A program made the position numbers and the translations under genes. From the NCBI RefSeq assembly GCF_000426485.1, contig NZ_AUFL01000022.1:1-51195 (forward strand): 51,195 bases of DNA, given 5' to 3'. This stretch comes from Indolivaga capnocytophagoides DSM 22835. GTDB taxonomy: Bacteria > Bacteroidota > Bacteroidia > Bacteroidales > Dysgonomonadaceae. Position 1 is the stretch's first letter, and each line of letters begins with the position of its first letter. The notes under the pieces were generated by a model. It searched no databases and was not told the origin of the DNA. It saw nothing but the letters and a program-made list of their open reading frames with translations. Below, piece after piece: positions 1 to 8,919 of this stretch.

Positions 1-139
1 CCATCGGTATACCACTCTCTTGAAACAAACGCACATACTTGCGCACTGTGTTGCGGGATAGCTCAAAGGTCGCGCTGATACCTTTTATCCCCATCCCCAT
101 TGCATAGCAATGAAGAATGTTTGCTAACTTTGTTGTCAT
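1..139 (-). CDS. istA: IS21-family transposase IstA, N-terminal fragment cut by window edge
   Basis: ATG lies at 139-137 on the minus strand and the frame stays open to the edge, giving 46 codons. The peptide starts MTTKLANILHCYAMGMGIKG and continues with a helix-turn-helix region of the kind found at the IstA N-terminus (SRNTVRKYVR). IstA is the DDE transposase of IS21 elements and works with the ATPase IstB. Neither the catalytic domain nor istB is visible. It is identical to the copy at 51057-51195. Confidence 0.8.
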   Translation of the reverse strand, partial: MTTKLANILHCYAMGMGIKGISATFELSRNTVRKYVRLFQESGIPM

Positions 140-193
140 TGTAATTTTAGCTTTAACCCATCGACCAGGACGGGAATCTAAATTACATAAAAA

Positions 194-223
194 TCCCCTG
201 TTGGTTTATATTCCGACAGGGGA
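194..223 (-). terminator. Hairpin with T-run upstream of istA (left IS copy)
   Basis: On the minus strand TCCCCTGT pairs with ACAGGGGA, followed by a short T-run, between the IS end and the istA start. Its position suggests it blocks transcription entering the IS from outside. It is the mirror of 50973-51002. Confidence 0.5.
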
Positions 224-364
224 CATTTTTATTTTGGCGAAAAGGGTCAAACATATTTTGGTACATGGGGGCAATTTAGACTGGCACGAGGGGGCAACGC
301 TCACTGGATTTTCCAGTTGCGTTTATGCTTGCAAAGTCAAAAAACGGTCTGAGATCTTAATATA

Positions 365-400
365 AATCGGTACTTTAATAGAGACTATAAAATACCGATT
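365..400 (-). terminator. Weak hairpin downstream of the efflux operon
   Basis: AATCGGTA (365-372) pairs with TACCGATT (393-400), an 8-bp stem with a 20-base loop. It lies 39 bases beyond the TolC stop codon in the direction of transcription. The tail is AT-rich but not a clean T-run, so it is only a weak terminator candidate. The rest of 317-438 holds nothing else I can identify. Confidence 0.3.
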
Positions 401-438
401 CGAACTTCACTATTTATACTATATGGAATACGATATAC

Positions 439-1773
439 TTAAATTTCGATTTCCTTACCCTGATAGAAATCAAGGATCTTACTTCTGAACACAAAATCGT
501 ACTTAGCCTGTAACTGTTCCGATTTACTGCTTATCAGCTTGGTTTGCGACTCGCTGTACTCAAAAACACTGGTCTTTCCTATTTGATAACGTTCCTCAGC
601 ATATTTAAAAGATTCCAATGCTGCATCATATGCTTTTTCAGTTGAGATATATTTAGCCTGAGCCGACACTGCATTCTGATACGCCTGCTGTATTTCTTTA
701 TAAAGAGCAAGTTTTACATTATCAAGATTAAGTTCCTGATTCTCGATATTCAATCGAGCCTGACGAACCTGATTGCGAACCTCAAACCTATTAAATATAG
801 GAATAGACAGGCTGAATCCTATATACTCACTACCGTTATTATTAAACTGATTCTTGAAACTTACATTATCTGTATTATAAACTCTCTGAAATGCCGTACT
901 ATATCCTAAATTAAAGCTTAGTGTAGGCCAATACCCCGATTGTGCGACCTTTAGATTTTTCTTACTGCTTTCGACATTAAAGGCTGCCTCTTTCACATGT
1001 GGTTTGATATCCAATGCCCGTTGATATACCTCATCCGGACGCATCAAGCCCGCAAGCACATTATCAGCCAACTGAACACCTTCTACATCTGGAGCTTCTA
1101 CATCAAAGCCTTCCGCCGATTGTAAGTTTAAAGCCTGAGCCAGATTAAGCAAACTGTTTTTCAGATCATTATCCGAGGTTGTTACATTCAGTTGGTCCTT
1201 TGCCAATTGAGCCTTAATATCATACAATTGAGACAATGCCACTTTCCCACTTTCAACCAGAATACTTGTACGTTCTTCTTGTTTTTGTGTCAAGGTAACC
1301 TGCTCTTCATACACCTTCAATATTTCTTTTTTGAAAAGCACATCCAGAAAATAGGAAGTTATCTGCAACTCCATATTCTCTTTTGCTTTTTTCAAACCTT
1401 CGGTTGCAGCCAAAAGATCAAATTCCTTCGCTTTTATATCATTGGTAATCTTAAAACCTGTAAACAAAGGAGTCGACGAAGAAATACTTATGGAAGTATT
1501 AGCCATGTTAGTTGCCATATAACCATTTGTTGACGGAGATATAGCACGCCCGAAGTTAAATGTATGGCTAACAGAACTGTTTAAATTAGGGAGGCGACTG
1601 TTTTTACTTGTATTCAAGTCTACCTCTGCTCCTTTTACCTTCAATTCTTCCTGTTTGATTTCTATATTATTCTTCACTGCATAATCGATACATTGCCTCA
1701 ACGACCATGTAGTTTGGGCTCCTGCTCCTATAGTGCAGAATATCAAACAAGCTGCTACAAAATATTTTCTCAT
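439..1773 (-). CDS. TolC-family outer-membrane efflux protein
   Basis: A 444-residue outer-membrane channel of the TolC/OEP family, which in trimeric form carries substrates from a periplasmic adaptor to the outside. The chosen start gives a clean signal peptide beginning MRKYFVAACLIFC and ending near GAGAQ. The longer frame to 1827 would add 18 basic residues and overlap the previous gene, so it is unlikely. The body has the repeated long helices and coiled-coil stretches of the family, with the typical opening WSLRQCIDYAVKNN and a second OEP repeat beginning near PDEVYQRAL. It starts 4 bases after the HlyD stop and is the last gene of the operon. Confidence 0.9.
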   Translation of the reverse strand: MRKYFVAACLIFCTIGAGAQTTWSLRQCIDYAVKNNIEIKQEELKVKGAEVDLNTSKNSRLPNLNSSVSHTFNFGRAISPSTNGYMATNMANTSISISSSTPLFTGFKITNDIKAKEFDLLAATEGLKKAKENMELQITSYFLDVLFKKEILKVYEEQVTLTQKQEERTSILVESGKVALSQLYDIKAQLAKDQLNVTTSDNDLKNSLLNLAQALNLQSAEGFDVEAPDVEGVQLADNVLAGLMRPDEVYQRALDIKPHVKEAAFNVESSKKNLKVAQSGYWPTLSFNLGYSTAFQRVYNTDNVSFKNQFNNNGSEYIGFSLSIPIFNRFEVRNQVRQARLNIENQELNLDNVKLALYKEIQQAYQNAVSAQAKYISTEKAYDAALESFKYAEERYQIGKTSVFEYSESQTKLISSKSEQLQAKYDFVFRSKILDFYQGKEIEI

Positions 1774-1777
1774 GACT

Positions 1778-2938
1778 TTACTTTTTTTGTTCTTCCGATT
1801 CGGTATTCGGCTTATCACTCTTCTCATTTCCTCTGATCTTATCTCCTTTTTTCAATCCCGATTTCACTTCGATATTGATACCATTAGACAGACCCAATGT
1901 GACATATTTTTTATCGAATACCTGCTTCGGCTGTTCTTCTTTCAGCGTATATACAAAAGCAGAGTCGTTACTGAACGAAACACAACTTTCGGGTATCGTC
2001 AATACTTTATTTGCCTTTGCAAAGATGATCTGAGCATTGGCACTATAACCTGCACGGATATCAATAGTATCTTTGATCTGTGCAGCAGCCTTTATTTCAA
2101 ATAATATAGCTCCGTTTTCTTCCACTCCTTTAGGAGCAACATATTCTAACTGAGCATCAAATTTTTTGCCGTCAACCGCACCGATAGATAATTTTATAGG
2201 CATTCCTACACGTATACGACCAACTTCGGTCTCATCCACTTTTCCTATAAATATCATATCATTCATATTGGCAACAGTAGCTATGGTAGTACCATCATTG
2301 AATGTATTTGCCTGAATAACCGAATTTCCCACTTTTATAGGCACATCCAGAATCATACCATCTATTGTAGAGCGTACCTGTGTATTACTGAACTTGGCAG
2401 TAACTTTTGACACCCCGGTTTTGATAATATCCAGATTATTTTTTGCATTTTCGGTATCTTCCACAGCTTTTTTATATGTAGTTTCCGACTGCTCCATTTC
2501 TTCTCGGGCAATCACCCCTTTAGCGAATAACTGCTTCTGGCGTTCGTATTCGTTCTTTGCCTGAGCCAGATTGATTTTAGCCACACTCAATTGTGACTCC
2601 CCTGCACTCAATTGCGATGACTCCGGTACAACCTGTATCTTTGCTATTACCTCTCCGGCTTTCACAAAATCGCCCGCTTCCTTAAGTACCTCAGTTACAA
2701 TACCCGATATCTGAGGCTTAATCAGTACTTCATCTCGAGGCGATACTTTTCCGGTTGCTACAGTAGAGCTTTCCAGATCTCCTTCCTGCACCTCCACTAT
2801 ATCATACACCGTTTCTTTAGGCTGACTCTTTTGCCATAGGAAATAAAAAAAACCTACGAAAATCACTCCCAGTAAAGTAAGTCCTATAATGCTGAAAACC
2901 TTCTTTACAACACTTTTCTTTTTTCTACCTTGTTCCAT
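1778..2938 (-). CDS. HlyD/MacA-type periplasmic adaptor (membrane fusion protein)
   Basis: A 386-residue adaptor that links an inner-membrane ABC exporter to the TolC channel. There is a basic N-terminus, then one membrane anchor (about residues 15-34), a lipoyl-like half-motif around VLIKPQISGIV, a coiled-coil hairpin rich in Ala, Lys and Gln, and a second lipoyl-like half before the beta-barrel domains. The C-terminus is charged (KSDKPNTESEEQKK). Length and order fit MacA-like adaptors. It lies between the permeases and TolC; the 218-base gap before it carries a copy of the window's palindromic repeat. Confidence 0.9.
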   Translation of the reverse strand: MEQGRKKKSVVKKVFSIIGLTLLGVIFVGFFYFLWQKSQPKETVYDIVEVQEGDLESSTVATGKVSPRDEVLIKPQISGIVTEVLKEAGDFVKAGEVIAKIQVVPESSQLSAGESQLSVAKINLAQAKNEYERQKQLFAKGVIAREEMEQSETTYKKAVEDTENAKNNLDIIKTGVSKVTAKFSNTQVRSTIDGMILDVPIKVGNSVIQANTFNDGTTIATVANMNDMIFIGKVDETEVGRIRVGMPIKLSIGAVDGKKFDAQLEYVAPKGVEENGAILFEIKAAAQIKDTIDIRAGYSANAQIIFAKANKVLTIPESCVSFSNDSAFVYTLKEEQPKQVFDKKYVTLGLSNGINIEVKSGLKKGDKIRGNEKSDKPNTESEEQKK

Positions 2939-2969
2939 ATTCTATTTTGATATTTATTTCTCTTTTCAA

Positions 2970-2980
2970 GGTCTGAGACC
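2970..2980. repeat. Palindromic intergenic repeat GGTCTGAGACC, core copy
   Basis: An 11-base inverted repeat with a single central base, followed by TATTTTATTG, which resembles the tail of other copies. It lies inside the efflux operon between the adaptor and the permease at 3157-4413. The longer repeat body seen at 11668, 15414 and 21159 is not recognisable here. Confidence 0.7.
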
Positions 2981-3156
2981 TATTTTATTGTTTTGGCAAG
3001 GAAAACACACCCAGCCTGTCTAAACTACAAACGCCATTAAATACTATCCAACAATAACTTATCCCTAAAAGGTAACAAAAGTTACACACAAATTGTCCAT
3101 TTTTCATTGTTACTTTATGTCTCCACGCCCTCATTATCTAATGTATAGATAAAAAA

Positions 3157-4413
3157 CTACTCTTCTCTGATAGCATCTATCGCTTTAATGCTTAATGCCC
3201 TCATCGCCGGTATCAGACCTGCTAATAATCCGGAGAAAATTAAGATAGAGATAGAGATCATCGCAGTACCAAAAGAAACGAAGGGTGGAATAAAGATCAT
3301 TCCATCATCGGGCATACCTTGCATTCCCATATTGATAATTTCCAAAATACCTGCACCTAAAAACAGGCCTCCGAAACCGGCAATAAAAGTAAGAACAAAA
3401 CTTTCACTCATCACCTGAATCAAAATAGCAATCGGTTTTGCCCCGAGCGCACGTCTCACTCCTATTTCCCTTGTACGTTCCCTGACGGTTACAAGCATAA
3501 TATTACTTACCCCGATAATACCCGACATCAAAGTACCGATACCGACAAACCAGATCAGCCAGCGAATGCCAAGAAACAGATTGACAAAGGTTTTAAACTC
3601 CTGTTCCATATTAAAGCTTCGGGATGCCTTCTCGTCATTGGGTGCTATATTATGGTTTTTCTTTATAATATCTTTTATCTGCTTTTCTATCGCAGTAACC
3701 GGCACATCAGCTTTTGCTGTTGCAGACATAAAATAAATAGTATCTCCTTTATTGAATGTTTTTTGCATAGTTGTAAAGGGCAGATAAACTGATGTCTTGG
3801 CATCCCCTCCTACCTGAGCCTGAGAATTGGGACGAATCACGCCCACCACCTGAAAATAAATTCCGTTTACACGAATATACTCGCCAACCGGATTCTGATC
3901 TTTCTCGAAAAGGTTTTCAGCGACAGTACGCCCGACAAGAGCCACTTTACTCTCATTTTTTGCGTCCAAATCATTAAATAAACGTCCGTGAATGACAGTT
4001 TGTGTCTGTATTCTGAAATGCTCCGGATAGACACCCGTTACCTGAGCTCCGGTAGACTTCCGTCCCCAGACAACGTTTTTCGCTGAACTTTCACCGAATA
4101 ACATAGGCGACACGTCTTCTACTCCTTTAACCTGAGCTTTAATCGTTTCCACATCCTTTCCGTTCATTACCCAGTTCCGTCCTTTTCTGAAACCTTTATA
4201 TGGTTCACTTGTTGCGTTTGTCCAGAAAAAACATGAATTGGTAGCAAATCCTTTTACACTCTTCATAACTCCACCTTCGAAAGCATTGCCGATACCCACC
4301 AGAAGAACAAGCATCAGTATTCCCCAAAACACCCCGAAACCGGTCATTATACTTCTGACCTTATTTGCGGTGATGGTATTCCATATTTCCTGCCACTTAT
4401 CTAAATCAAACAT
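3157..4413 (-). CDS. MacB/FtsX-type ABC transporter permease
   Basis: A 418-residue permease of the MacB_PCD plus FtsX architecture: an N-terminal membrane helix (about residues 24-42), a large periplasmic domain (about 43-275), then three membrane helices at the C-terminal end. The stretch GVSNIMLVTVRERTREIGVR is the conserved cytoplasmic loop of MacB/LolE-type permeases. It has no ATPase domain of its own and should use the ATPase at 5761-6438. It is a paralogue of the next permease, so the two probably form a heterodimer. Substrate unknown. Confidence 0.9.
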   Translation of the reverse strand: MFDLDKWQEIWNTITANKVRSIMTGFGVFWGILMLVLLVGIGNAFEGGVMKSVKGFATNSCFFWTNATSEPYKGFRKGRNWVMNGKDVETIKAQVKGVEDVSPMLFGESSAKNVVWGRKSTGAQVTGVYPEHFRIQTQTVIHGRLFNDLDAKNESKVALVGRTVAENLFEKDQNPVGEYIRVNGIYFQVVGVIRPNSQAQVGGDAKTSVYLPFTTMQKTFNKGDTIYFMSATAKADVPVTAIEKQIKDIIKKNHNIAPNDEKASRSFNMEQEFKTFVNLFLGIRWLIWFVGIGTLMSGIIGVSNIMLVTVRERTREIGVRRALGAKPIAILIQVMSESFVLTFIAGFGGLFLGAGILEIINMGMQGMPDDGMIFIPPFVSFGTAMISISILIFSGLLAGLIPAMRALSIKAIDAIREE

Positions 4414-4451
4414 ATTTTTCGTTTTCTATTTTTTATAAAAAGATCTGCCTC

Positions 4452-5711
4452 TTACTCAGCTCTCATAGCCTCGATAGGGCTTATACGTATTGCTTTTATC
4501 GCAGGAATACTTCCGGCTATCACTCCGGCAACAATAAGTATACCGGTAGAAATCATCACAATCCCTAAATCGACCGAAGGATTCTTAAATACCGTAGGGC
4601 CGGTGTCTGAAGCGGCAGAAGCAGCACTCTCCATTCCATGATTGATCAGCTCCATCAGTCCTATACCGAACATCATACCTACATAACCGAAAATTGTGGT
4701 TATTACGATAGATTCCAGCAGTACCAGATTCAATACCGATATCGGACTTGCTCCTATCGCTTTACGAATACCAAATTCTTTTGTCCGTTCCCTGACAGTT
4801 ATCAGCATAATATTACCAATACCGACAATACCGGATATCAGCGAACAAATACCAATAATCCATATGACGAATGTTATTCCATTTAATATATTTTCGGTTT
4901 GAGCAACATCTTCAGCCGTATTCCATATAGATATGGCAGCTTCGTCCTCCGGATCGAAATGGTGAAGCGCACCGAGTTTCGCTCTCAGTTCTTTTATGAA
5001 CGCTTCATTCTGCTCTACCGTGGTCAAGCCTTTAATCGTAAAGTCGAGCCTATCCGTTCCATAATTTTTACTGTAAATGGATTGCGCTGTGGAAAAAGGA
5101 ATGTACGATGGGATATTAGTCCGTCCCGTATTATCTTTATACACACCTATAACCATATAAGACACTTCTTTGGCTATCACAAATTTTCCGAGAGGATCTG
5201 TATTAGGAAACAGAATATCTGCTATCTCGGTATTTATCACAATCACTTTTCGCCGCTTCACAATATCAAGGTCATTGATAAAGCGACCTTTTCCGGTCGA
5301 CATATCTATACTATTTATATATGAAGCATCCGGATGTACACCCAGCATATTCCACGTACCGTAATTATTGCCATTGGACAATATGGAACTGTGGTATATC
5401 TGCCCCGACACATGGTCTACTCCCGGTATTTTATATCTGAGCATATCCAGATCCTTATCATCAAACTTGACAACCCTATCGAGCGGCAGCCCCTCGAAGG
5501 GTTTGGATGTAGATCCCGGCCATACGCTGACTGCGTTCTTGGCTCTCCTCGAAAAATTCGAAGTGATACCATTCTTCAGTCCGTTACCGGCTCCAAGCAA
5601 AGCGATCAGAATGAATATCCCCCAAGCAATAGAAAAGCCTGTAAGGAAAGTTCTTAATTTATTTTTCTTTATCGTGGAACCTATCTCCCGTAGTGAGTCA
5701 AAATCTAACAT
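4452..5711 (-). CDS. MacB/FtsX-type ABC transporter permease (second paralogue)
   Basis: A 419-residue permease with the same layout as its neighbour: N-terminal helix near residues 24-42, a periplasmic MacB_PCD domain, and three C-terminal helices. The conserved loop reads GIGNIMLITVRERTKEFGIR. The C-terminus ends PIEAMRAE, close to the sibling's AIDAIREE. The gene is 38 bases upstream of the other permease and 49 bases after the ATPase. Paired unequal permeases with a separate ATPase are common in Bacteroidota MacB-like exporters. Confidence 0.9.
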   Translation of the reverse strand: MLDFDSLREIGSTIKKNKLRTFLTGFSIAWGIFILIALLGAGNGLKNGITSNFSRRAKNAVSVWPGSTSKPFEGLPLDRVVKFDDKDLDMLRYKIPGVDHVSGQIYHSSILSNGNNYGTWNMLGVHPDASYINSIDMSTGKGRFINDLDIVKRRKVIVINTEIADILFPNTDPLGKFVIAKEVSYMVIGVYKDNTGRTNIPSYIPFSTAQSIYSKNYGTDRLDFTIKGLTTVEQNEAFIKELRAKLGALHHFDPEDEAAISIWNTAEDVAQTENILNGITFVIWIIGICSLISGIVGIGNIMLITVRERTKEFGIRKAIGASPISVLNLVLLESIVITTIFGYVGMMFGIGLMELINHGMESAASAASDTGPTVFKNPSVDLGIVMISTGILIVAGVIAGSIPAIKAIRISPIEAMRAE

Positions 5712-5747
5712 AGATTTAAATATTTACCCGTTTACTGATTTAATCAA

Positions 5748-5762
5748 AAGGTCTGAGACCTT
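5748..5762. repeat. Palindromic intergenic repeat AAGGTCTGAGACCTT, core copy
   Basis: A 15-base inverted repeat around one central base. It overlaps the stop codon of the ATPase gene (TTA at 5761-5763 on plus). As RNA from the minus strand it would form a 6-bp hairpin with a triloop followed by a short U-run, which looks like an intrinsic terminator inside an operon. Confidence 0.75.
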
Positions 5763-6438
5763 ATTTCTTTACCTCTATCGAACCTATTATACCATCTTTG
5801 ATATGAATAATCCGATCCGTAGCATCCGCCACGGCCTGTTCGTGTGTTACAATAATCATGGTAATGCCATCTATTGTATTTACCTGACGCAAAATATCCA
5901 TCACCTCCTGAGATGTTTTACTGTCCAGAGCTCCGGTTGGCTCATCAGCAAGAATGATCTGGGGCTGGGCAATCAATGCCCGGGCAATGGCAACACGCTG
6001 TTTCTGCCCTCCGGATAATTCATTCGGCAAGTGTTCGGCTCTGTCTGCCAACCCCATCTTATCGAGATATTCCATTGCCAGCAAATTACGTTTTTTACGG
6101 CTTACTCCCTGATAATATAGAGGTAAGGCTACATTCTCCATCGCATTCTTAAACGTTATCAGATTGAATGACTGAAAGATGAAACCGATCTTCTTATTTC
6201 TCAGTTCGGCAGCTCTGGTTTCACTGAGGTTTTTTATCAACACATTATCTAGATAATACTCGCCAGTATCATATGTATCAAGTATTCCCAGAATATTCAA
6301 CAAGGTAGATTTACCAGAACCGGAAGATCCCATTATCGAGATAAATTCACTCCTGTCTATTTGCAGATCAATTCCTTTTAATACATGAAGCGGTGCGCCT
6401 CCGTAGTAGGTTTTATTCAGATTTTTTATCGTTATCAC
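5761..6438 (-). CDS. ABC transporter ATP-binding protein (MacB/LolD type)
   Basis: A 225-residue cytoplasmic ATPase energising the two downstream permeases. Walker A is GSSGSGKST (residues 37-45), the Q-loop lies near FIFQSFNL, the ABC signature LSGGQ is at 141-145, Walker B IILADEP at 161-167 with catalytic Glu166, and the switch His is His199. Length is typical of LolD/MacB-type stand-alone ATPases. It is the first gene of the five-gene operon. It could act in lipoprotein or small-molecule export, but the TolC and HlyD partners favour tripartite efflux. Confidence 0.93.
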   Translation of the reverse strand: MITIKNLNKTYYGGAPLHVLKGIDLQIDRSEFISIMGSSGSGKSTLLNILGILDTYDTGEYYLDNVLIKNLSETRAAELRNKKIGFIFQSFNLITFKNAMENVALPLYYQGVSRKKRNLLAMEYLDKMGLADRAEHLPNELSGGQKQRVAIARALIAQPQIILADEPTGALDSKTSQEVMDILRQVNTIDGITMIIVTHEQAVADATDRIIHIKDGIIGSIEVKK

Positions 6439-6636
6439 TTTTCCTTATTTATAGATGTTCGTGAACTTTATCAACAGATATTTCCCTATATGTCTAAAAA
6501 CAAATAGAAATATCACACATTGTTGATTATTTTTTCGAGATATTTTACAATTGTTTATTAAATAGACAACCAATGGGTTCATTAGGTTACAAAAAAACAG
6601 CATTATTTTTAAAAATGCTTTGCAATATAATAAAAA

Positions 6637-6646
6637 GGTCTGAAAC
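6637..6646. repeat. Degenerate copy of the GGTCTNAGACC repeat
   Basis: GGTCTGAAAC, preceded by an A-run as in other copies but with the right arm altered. It is listed only because it resembles the family and lies in a gap between genes. Confidence 0.35.
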
Positions 6647-6689
6647 ATTTAATTAAGATAATTTCTCTTTCATGCTCCGATTTTCGCAT

Positions 6690-6697
6690 TATCTTTG
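6690..6697 (+). promoter_or_regulatory. Promoter -7 box TATCTTTG for the purF-like gene
   Basis: An exact match to the Bacteroidota -7 consensus TAnnTTTG, 60 bases upstream of the ATG. A weak -33 element (CTTTC) lies about 18 bases further up. No operator or riboswitch structure is evident. Confidence 0.65.
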
Positions 6698-6757
6698 TAA
6701 TAGTTTTCCGAAGGGAAATTTATCTATAAATACTTATTTTTCTTTAAGTACACTGCA

Positions 6758-8656
6758 ATGACAGAAGCGTTAAAGCATGAATGCGGGATCGCAATGATCC
6801 GTTTATTAAAACCACTTGAGTATTATCAGGAAAAATACGGCACGTGGCGATATGGACTGAACAAGCTGTATCTGCTGATGGAAAAACAACACAACCGAGG
6901 GCAGGAAGGCGCAGGATTAGCTGTTGTAAAGCTAGATGCAACCCCAGGCAACGAATTTATATTCAGAGAAAGAGCTACCGGCTCGGGCGCTATATCCGAA
7001 ATATTCGGGAATGTTCTGGGCAACTACGAAAAAATACCATCCGATAAATTGAATGATCCGGCTTATGCAAAATCTAATTTGCCATTCGCCGGTGAACTTT
7101 TTTTAGGACACCTCAGGTACAGCACAACCGGAAAAAGCGGGATATCGTACGTACACCCGTTCATGAGACGAAACAACTGGGCTTCCCGAAACCTTGCTCT
7201 AGCGGGAAACTTCAATATGACCAATGTTGATGAAATATTCGCCGATCTGGTTAAAGAAGGACAACATCCACGCGACTATGCCGATACATTCGTTCTTCTC
7301 GAGTCACTAGGACATCATCTAGACAGGGAAGTTCAATACCAATTCGATAAATACGGAAAAGAAACCGGAGTAAAAGGACAGGAATTAAACGATATAATAG
7401 AAAAGAATCTGGACATCCCCTTTATGCTTCGCAGTGCCAGCAAAAACTGGGATGGAGGATTTGTTATCGGCGGGCTGATAGGCTGCGGAGATTCTTTCGT
7501 ATTTCGCGACCCATGGGGAATACGTCCGGCGTTTTACTATATGGATGACGAAATAGCAATGGTAGCATCCGAACGGCCTGTTATCCAGACAACTCTTAAC
7601 ATGGACGTTGCCGATATTAAAGAATTACCTGCCGGACAAGCCATTGTCGTAAAAAAAGACGGCTCGGTATTATTCCCTCAGATCATGGAACGAAAAGAAA
7701 ACTATGCTCCATGTTCTTTCGAACGCATTTATTTTTCCAGAGGTTCCGATGCTGACATATACAGAGAACGGAAAGAACTGGGAACACTCCTTCTTCCGGA
7801 TATACTGAAATCAATCGATTCCGACCTTCGTAACACTGTATTCTCTTTTGTACCCAATACTGCCGAAGTAGCCTTTTACGGAATGGCACAAGGACTCGAA
7901 AACTATATGCAGCAAGTAAGGTTCCGCAAAATAAAGGAAAAAGAAGACAATATAACAGACGAAGATCTGGCTCGCATACTGGCAATGAAAGTCCGTACTG
8001 AGAAAGTTGTCATCAAAGATATCAAACTACGTACTTTTATTGCTGAAGATAAGGGAAGAGACGACCTTGCCGCTCACGTATATGATGTGACATACGACTC
8101 GATACGTCCGTATGAAGATAACCTTGTGGTGATTGACGATAGTATTGTCAGAGGAACAACTTTGAAGCAAAGTATTATAAAAATGCTTGACAGACTTCAT
8201 CCTAAAAAAATCGTGATCGTATCTTCTTCTCCTCAAATACGATATCCGGACTGCTACGGGATAGACATGTCAAGAATGAGCGAATTCGCGGCATTCAGAG
8301 CAGCAATCGAATTGTTAAAAGACCGAGGTATGAAAAATCTTATAGATGAAGTATACCGCAAGTCGCTTGAGCAAAAAGATAAACCAAAAGAAGAGATTAT
8401 CAATTACGTAAAAGAAATATACGCACCTTTTACCGACGAAGAAATATCCGGCAAGATGGCAGAAATGCTGACTCCTGCAGGCACCGAGGCCAAGGTAGAG
8501 ATAGTGTTCCAAAGCATCGAGAATCTACATAAAGCGTGCCCTAATAACAACGGTGACTGGTATTTCTCAGGAGACTATCCTACTCCCGGAGGAAACAGAA
8601 TGGTAAATACTGCATTTCTGAATTACATAGAAGGTATAGACAAAAGATCATATTAA
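6758..8656 (+). CDS. purF: Glutamine amidophosphoribosyltransferase (PurF-like), long form
   Basis: A 632-residue enzyme predicted to convert PRPP and glutamine to phosphoribosylamine, the first committed step of purine synthesis. Cys9 in HECGIAMIRLL would become the N-terminal nucleophile after removal of a short propeptide. The class II glutaminase domain includes GHLRYSTTGKSG and the NF/DTF motifs. The PRPP-binding motif VVIDDSIVRGTT is at 457-468. It is longer than classical PurF (about 470-510 residues), with extra sequence in the middle and at the C-terminus. Such long forms occur in Bacteroidetes and may be paralogues of a standard PurF, so the exact role is less certain than the family. 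Confidence 0.85.
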   Translation: MTEALKHECGIAMIRLLKPLEYYQEKYGTWRYGLNKLYLLMEKQHNRGQEGAGLAVVKLDATPGNEFIFRERATGSGAISEIFGNVLGNYEKIPSDKLNDPAYAKSNLPFAGELFLGHLRYSTTGKSGISYVHPFMRRNNWASRNLALAGNFNMTNVDEIFADLVKEGQHPRDYADTFVLLESLGHHLDREVQYQFDKYGKETGVKGQELNDIIEKNLDIPFMLRSASKNWDGGFVIGGLIGCGDSFVFRDPWGIRPAFYYMDDEIAMVASERPVIQTTLNMDVADIKELPAGQAIVVKKDGSVLFPQIMERKENYAPCSFERIYFSRGSDADIYRERKELGTLLLPDILKSIDSDLRNTVFSFVPNTAEVAFYGMAQGLENYMQQVRFRKIKEKEDNITDEDLARILAMKVRTEKVVIKDIKLRTFIAEDKGRDDLAAHVYDVTYDSIRPYEDNLVVIDDSIVRGTTLKQSIIKMLDRLHPKKIVIVSSSPQIRYPDCYGIDMSRMSEFAAFRAAIELLKDRGMKNLIDEVYRKSLEQKDKPKEEIINYVKEIYAPFTDEEISGKMAEMLTPAGTEAKVEIVFQSIENLHKACPNNNGDWYFSGDYPTPGGNRMVNTAFLNYIEGIDKRSY

Positions 8657-8750
8657 AGAATCATTCTGCTTAAGGCTTTGCCAAGCAGGATAGCAACAGC
8701 CTGTTAAAACAGGGAAGCACTTCTTTCATTTTATGTATTATGAAACAAAA

Positions 8751-8796
8751 AGAATCCGCAGTATCTTATATACATACAGACTGCGGTTCTTTTTTT
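8751..8796 (+). terminator. Intrinsic terminator after the purF-like gene
   Basis: AGAATCCGCAGT pairs with ACTGCGGTTCT across a loop of about 20 bases, followed directly by a run of T (8789-8796). It lies about 95 bases after the stop codon and separates purF from aroQ. Confidence 0.8.
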
Positions 8797-8864
8797 AACT
8801 TATATATAATACGAATTTCGTTCTAAATCTCTATTTTTGTAGTTAGCAATCAACAAAAAATAAT

Positions 8865-8872
8865 TATCTTTG
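8865..8872 (+). promoter_or_regulatory. Promoter -7 box TATCTTTG for aroQ
   Basis: An exact TAnnTTTG match 48 bases before the aroQ start and after the purF terminator. A TTTG at 8836-8839 is slightly too far upstream to be an ideal -33 element. Confidence 0.65.
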
Positions 8873-8919
8873 TTGAAGGATTCTCGAAATTCGCCCGCAT
8901 TACTAAAACGCTATTATTC

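Larger units (their letters stand above)
1..316 (-). mobile_element. IS21-family insertion sequence, left-hand copy, partial
   Basis: This is the exact reverse complement of the last 316 bases of the window. It carries the outer IS end (TGGAAAATCCAGTGAGC on the minus strand, ending near 315-316), repeated TTGCCCCC subterminal motifs, a hairpin, and the first codons of istA reading out of the window. Multiple subterminal repeats are typical of IS21-family ends, where the transposase binds. The rest of the element is outside the window. The 316-bp match ends exactly at the IS boundary. Confidence 0.85.
6439..6757. other. Divergent intergenic region between efflux operon and purF-like gene
   Basis: A 319-base AT-rich region that must hold promoters for both directions. 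The plus-strand promoter is seen at 6690-6697. I could not find a convincing TAnnTTTG box for the minus-strand efflux operon. A degenerate copy of the palindromic repeat (GGTCTGAAAC) lies at 6637-6646. Small open frames here have no features of real genes. Confidence 0.6.

Noticed and set aside
117-365. 82-residue plus-strand frame at the left end, repeated at 50852-51079 on minus
   Set aside because: It lies across the IS21 end, opposite istA and its terminator hairpin, and the two copies differ only where the IS ends. It is a chance frame in the repeat.
6445-6648. 67-residue minus-strand frame upstream of the ATPase
   Set aside because: It occupies the divergent promoter region, has very AT-rich codons and no recognisable motif.
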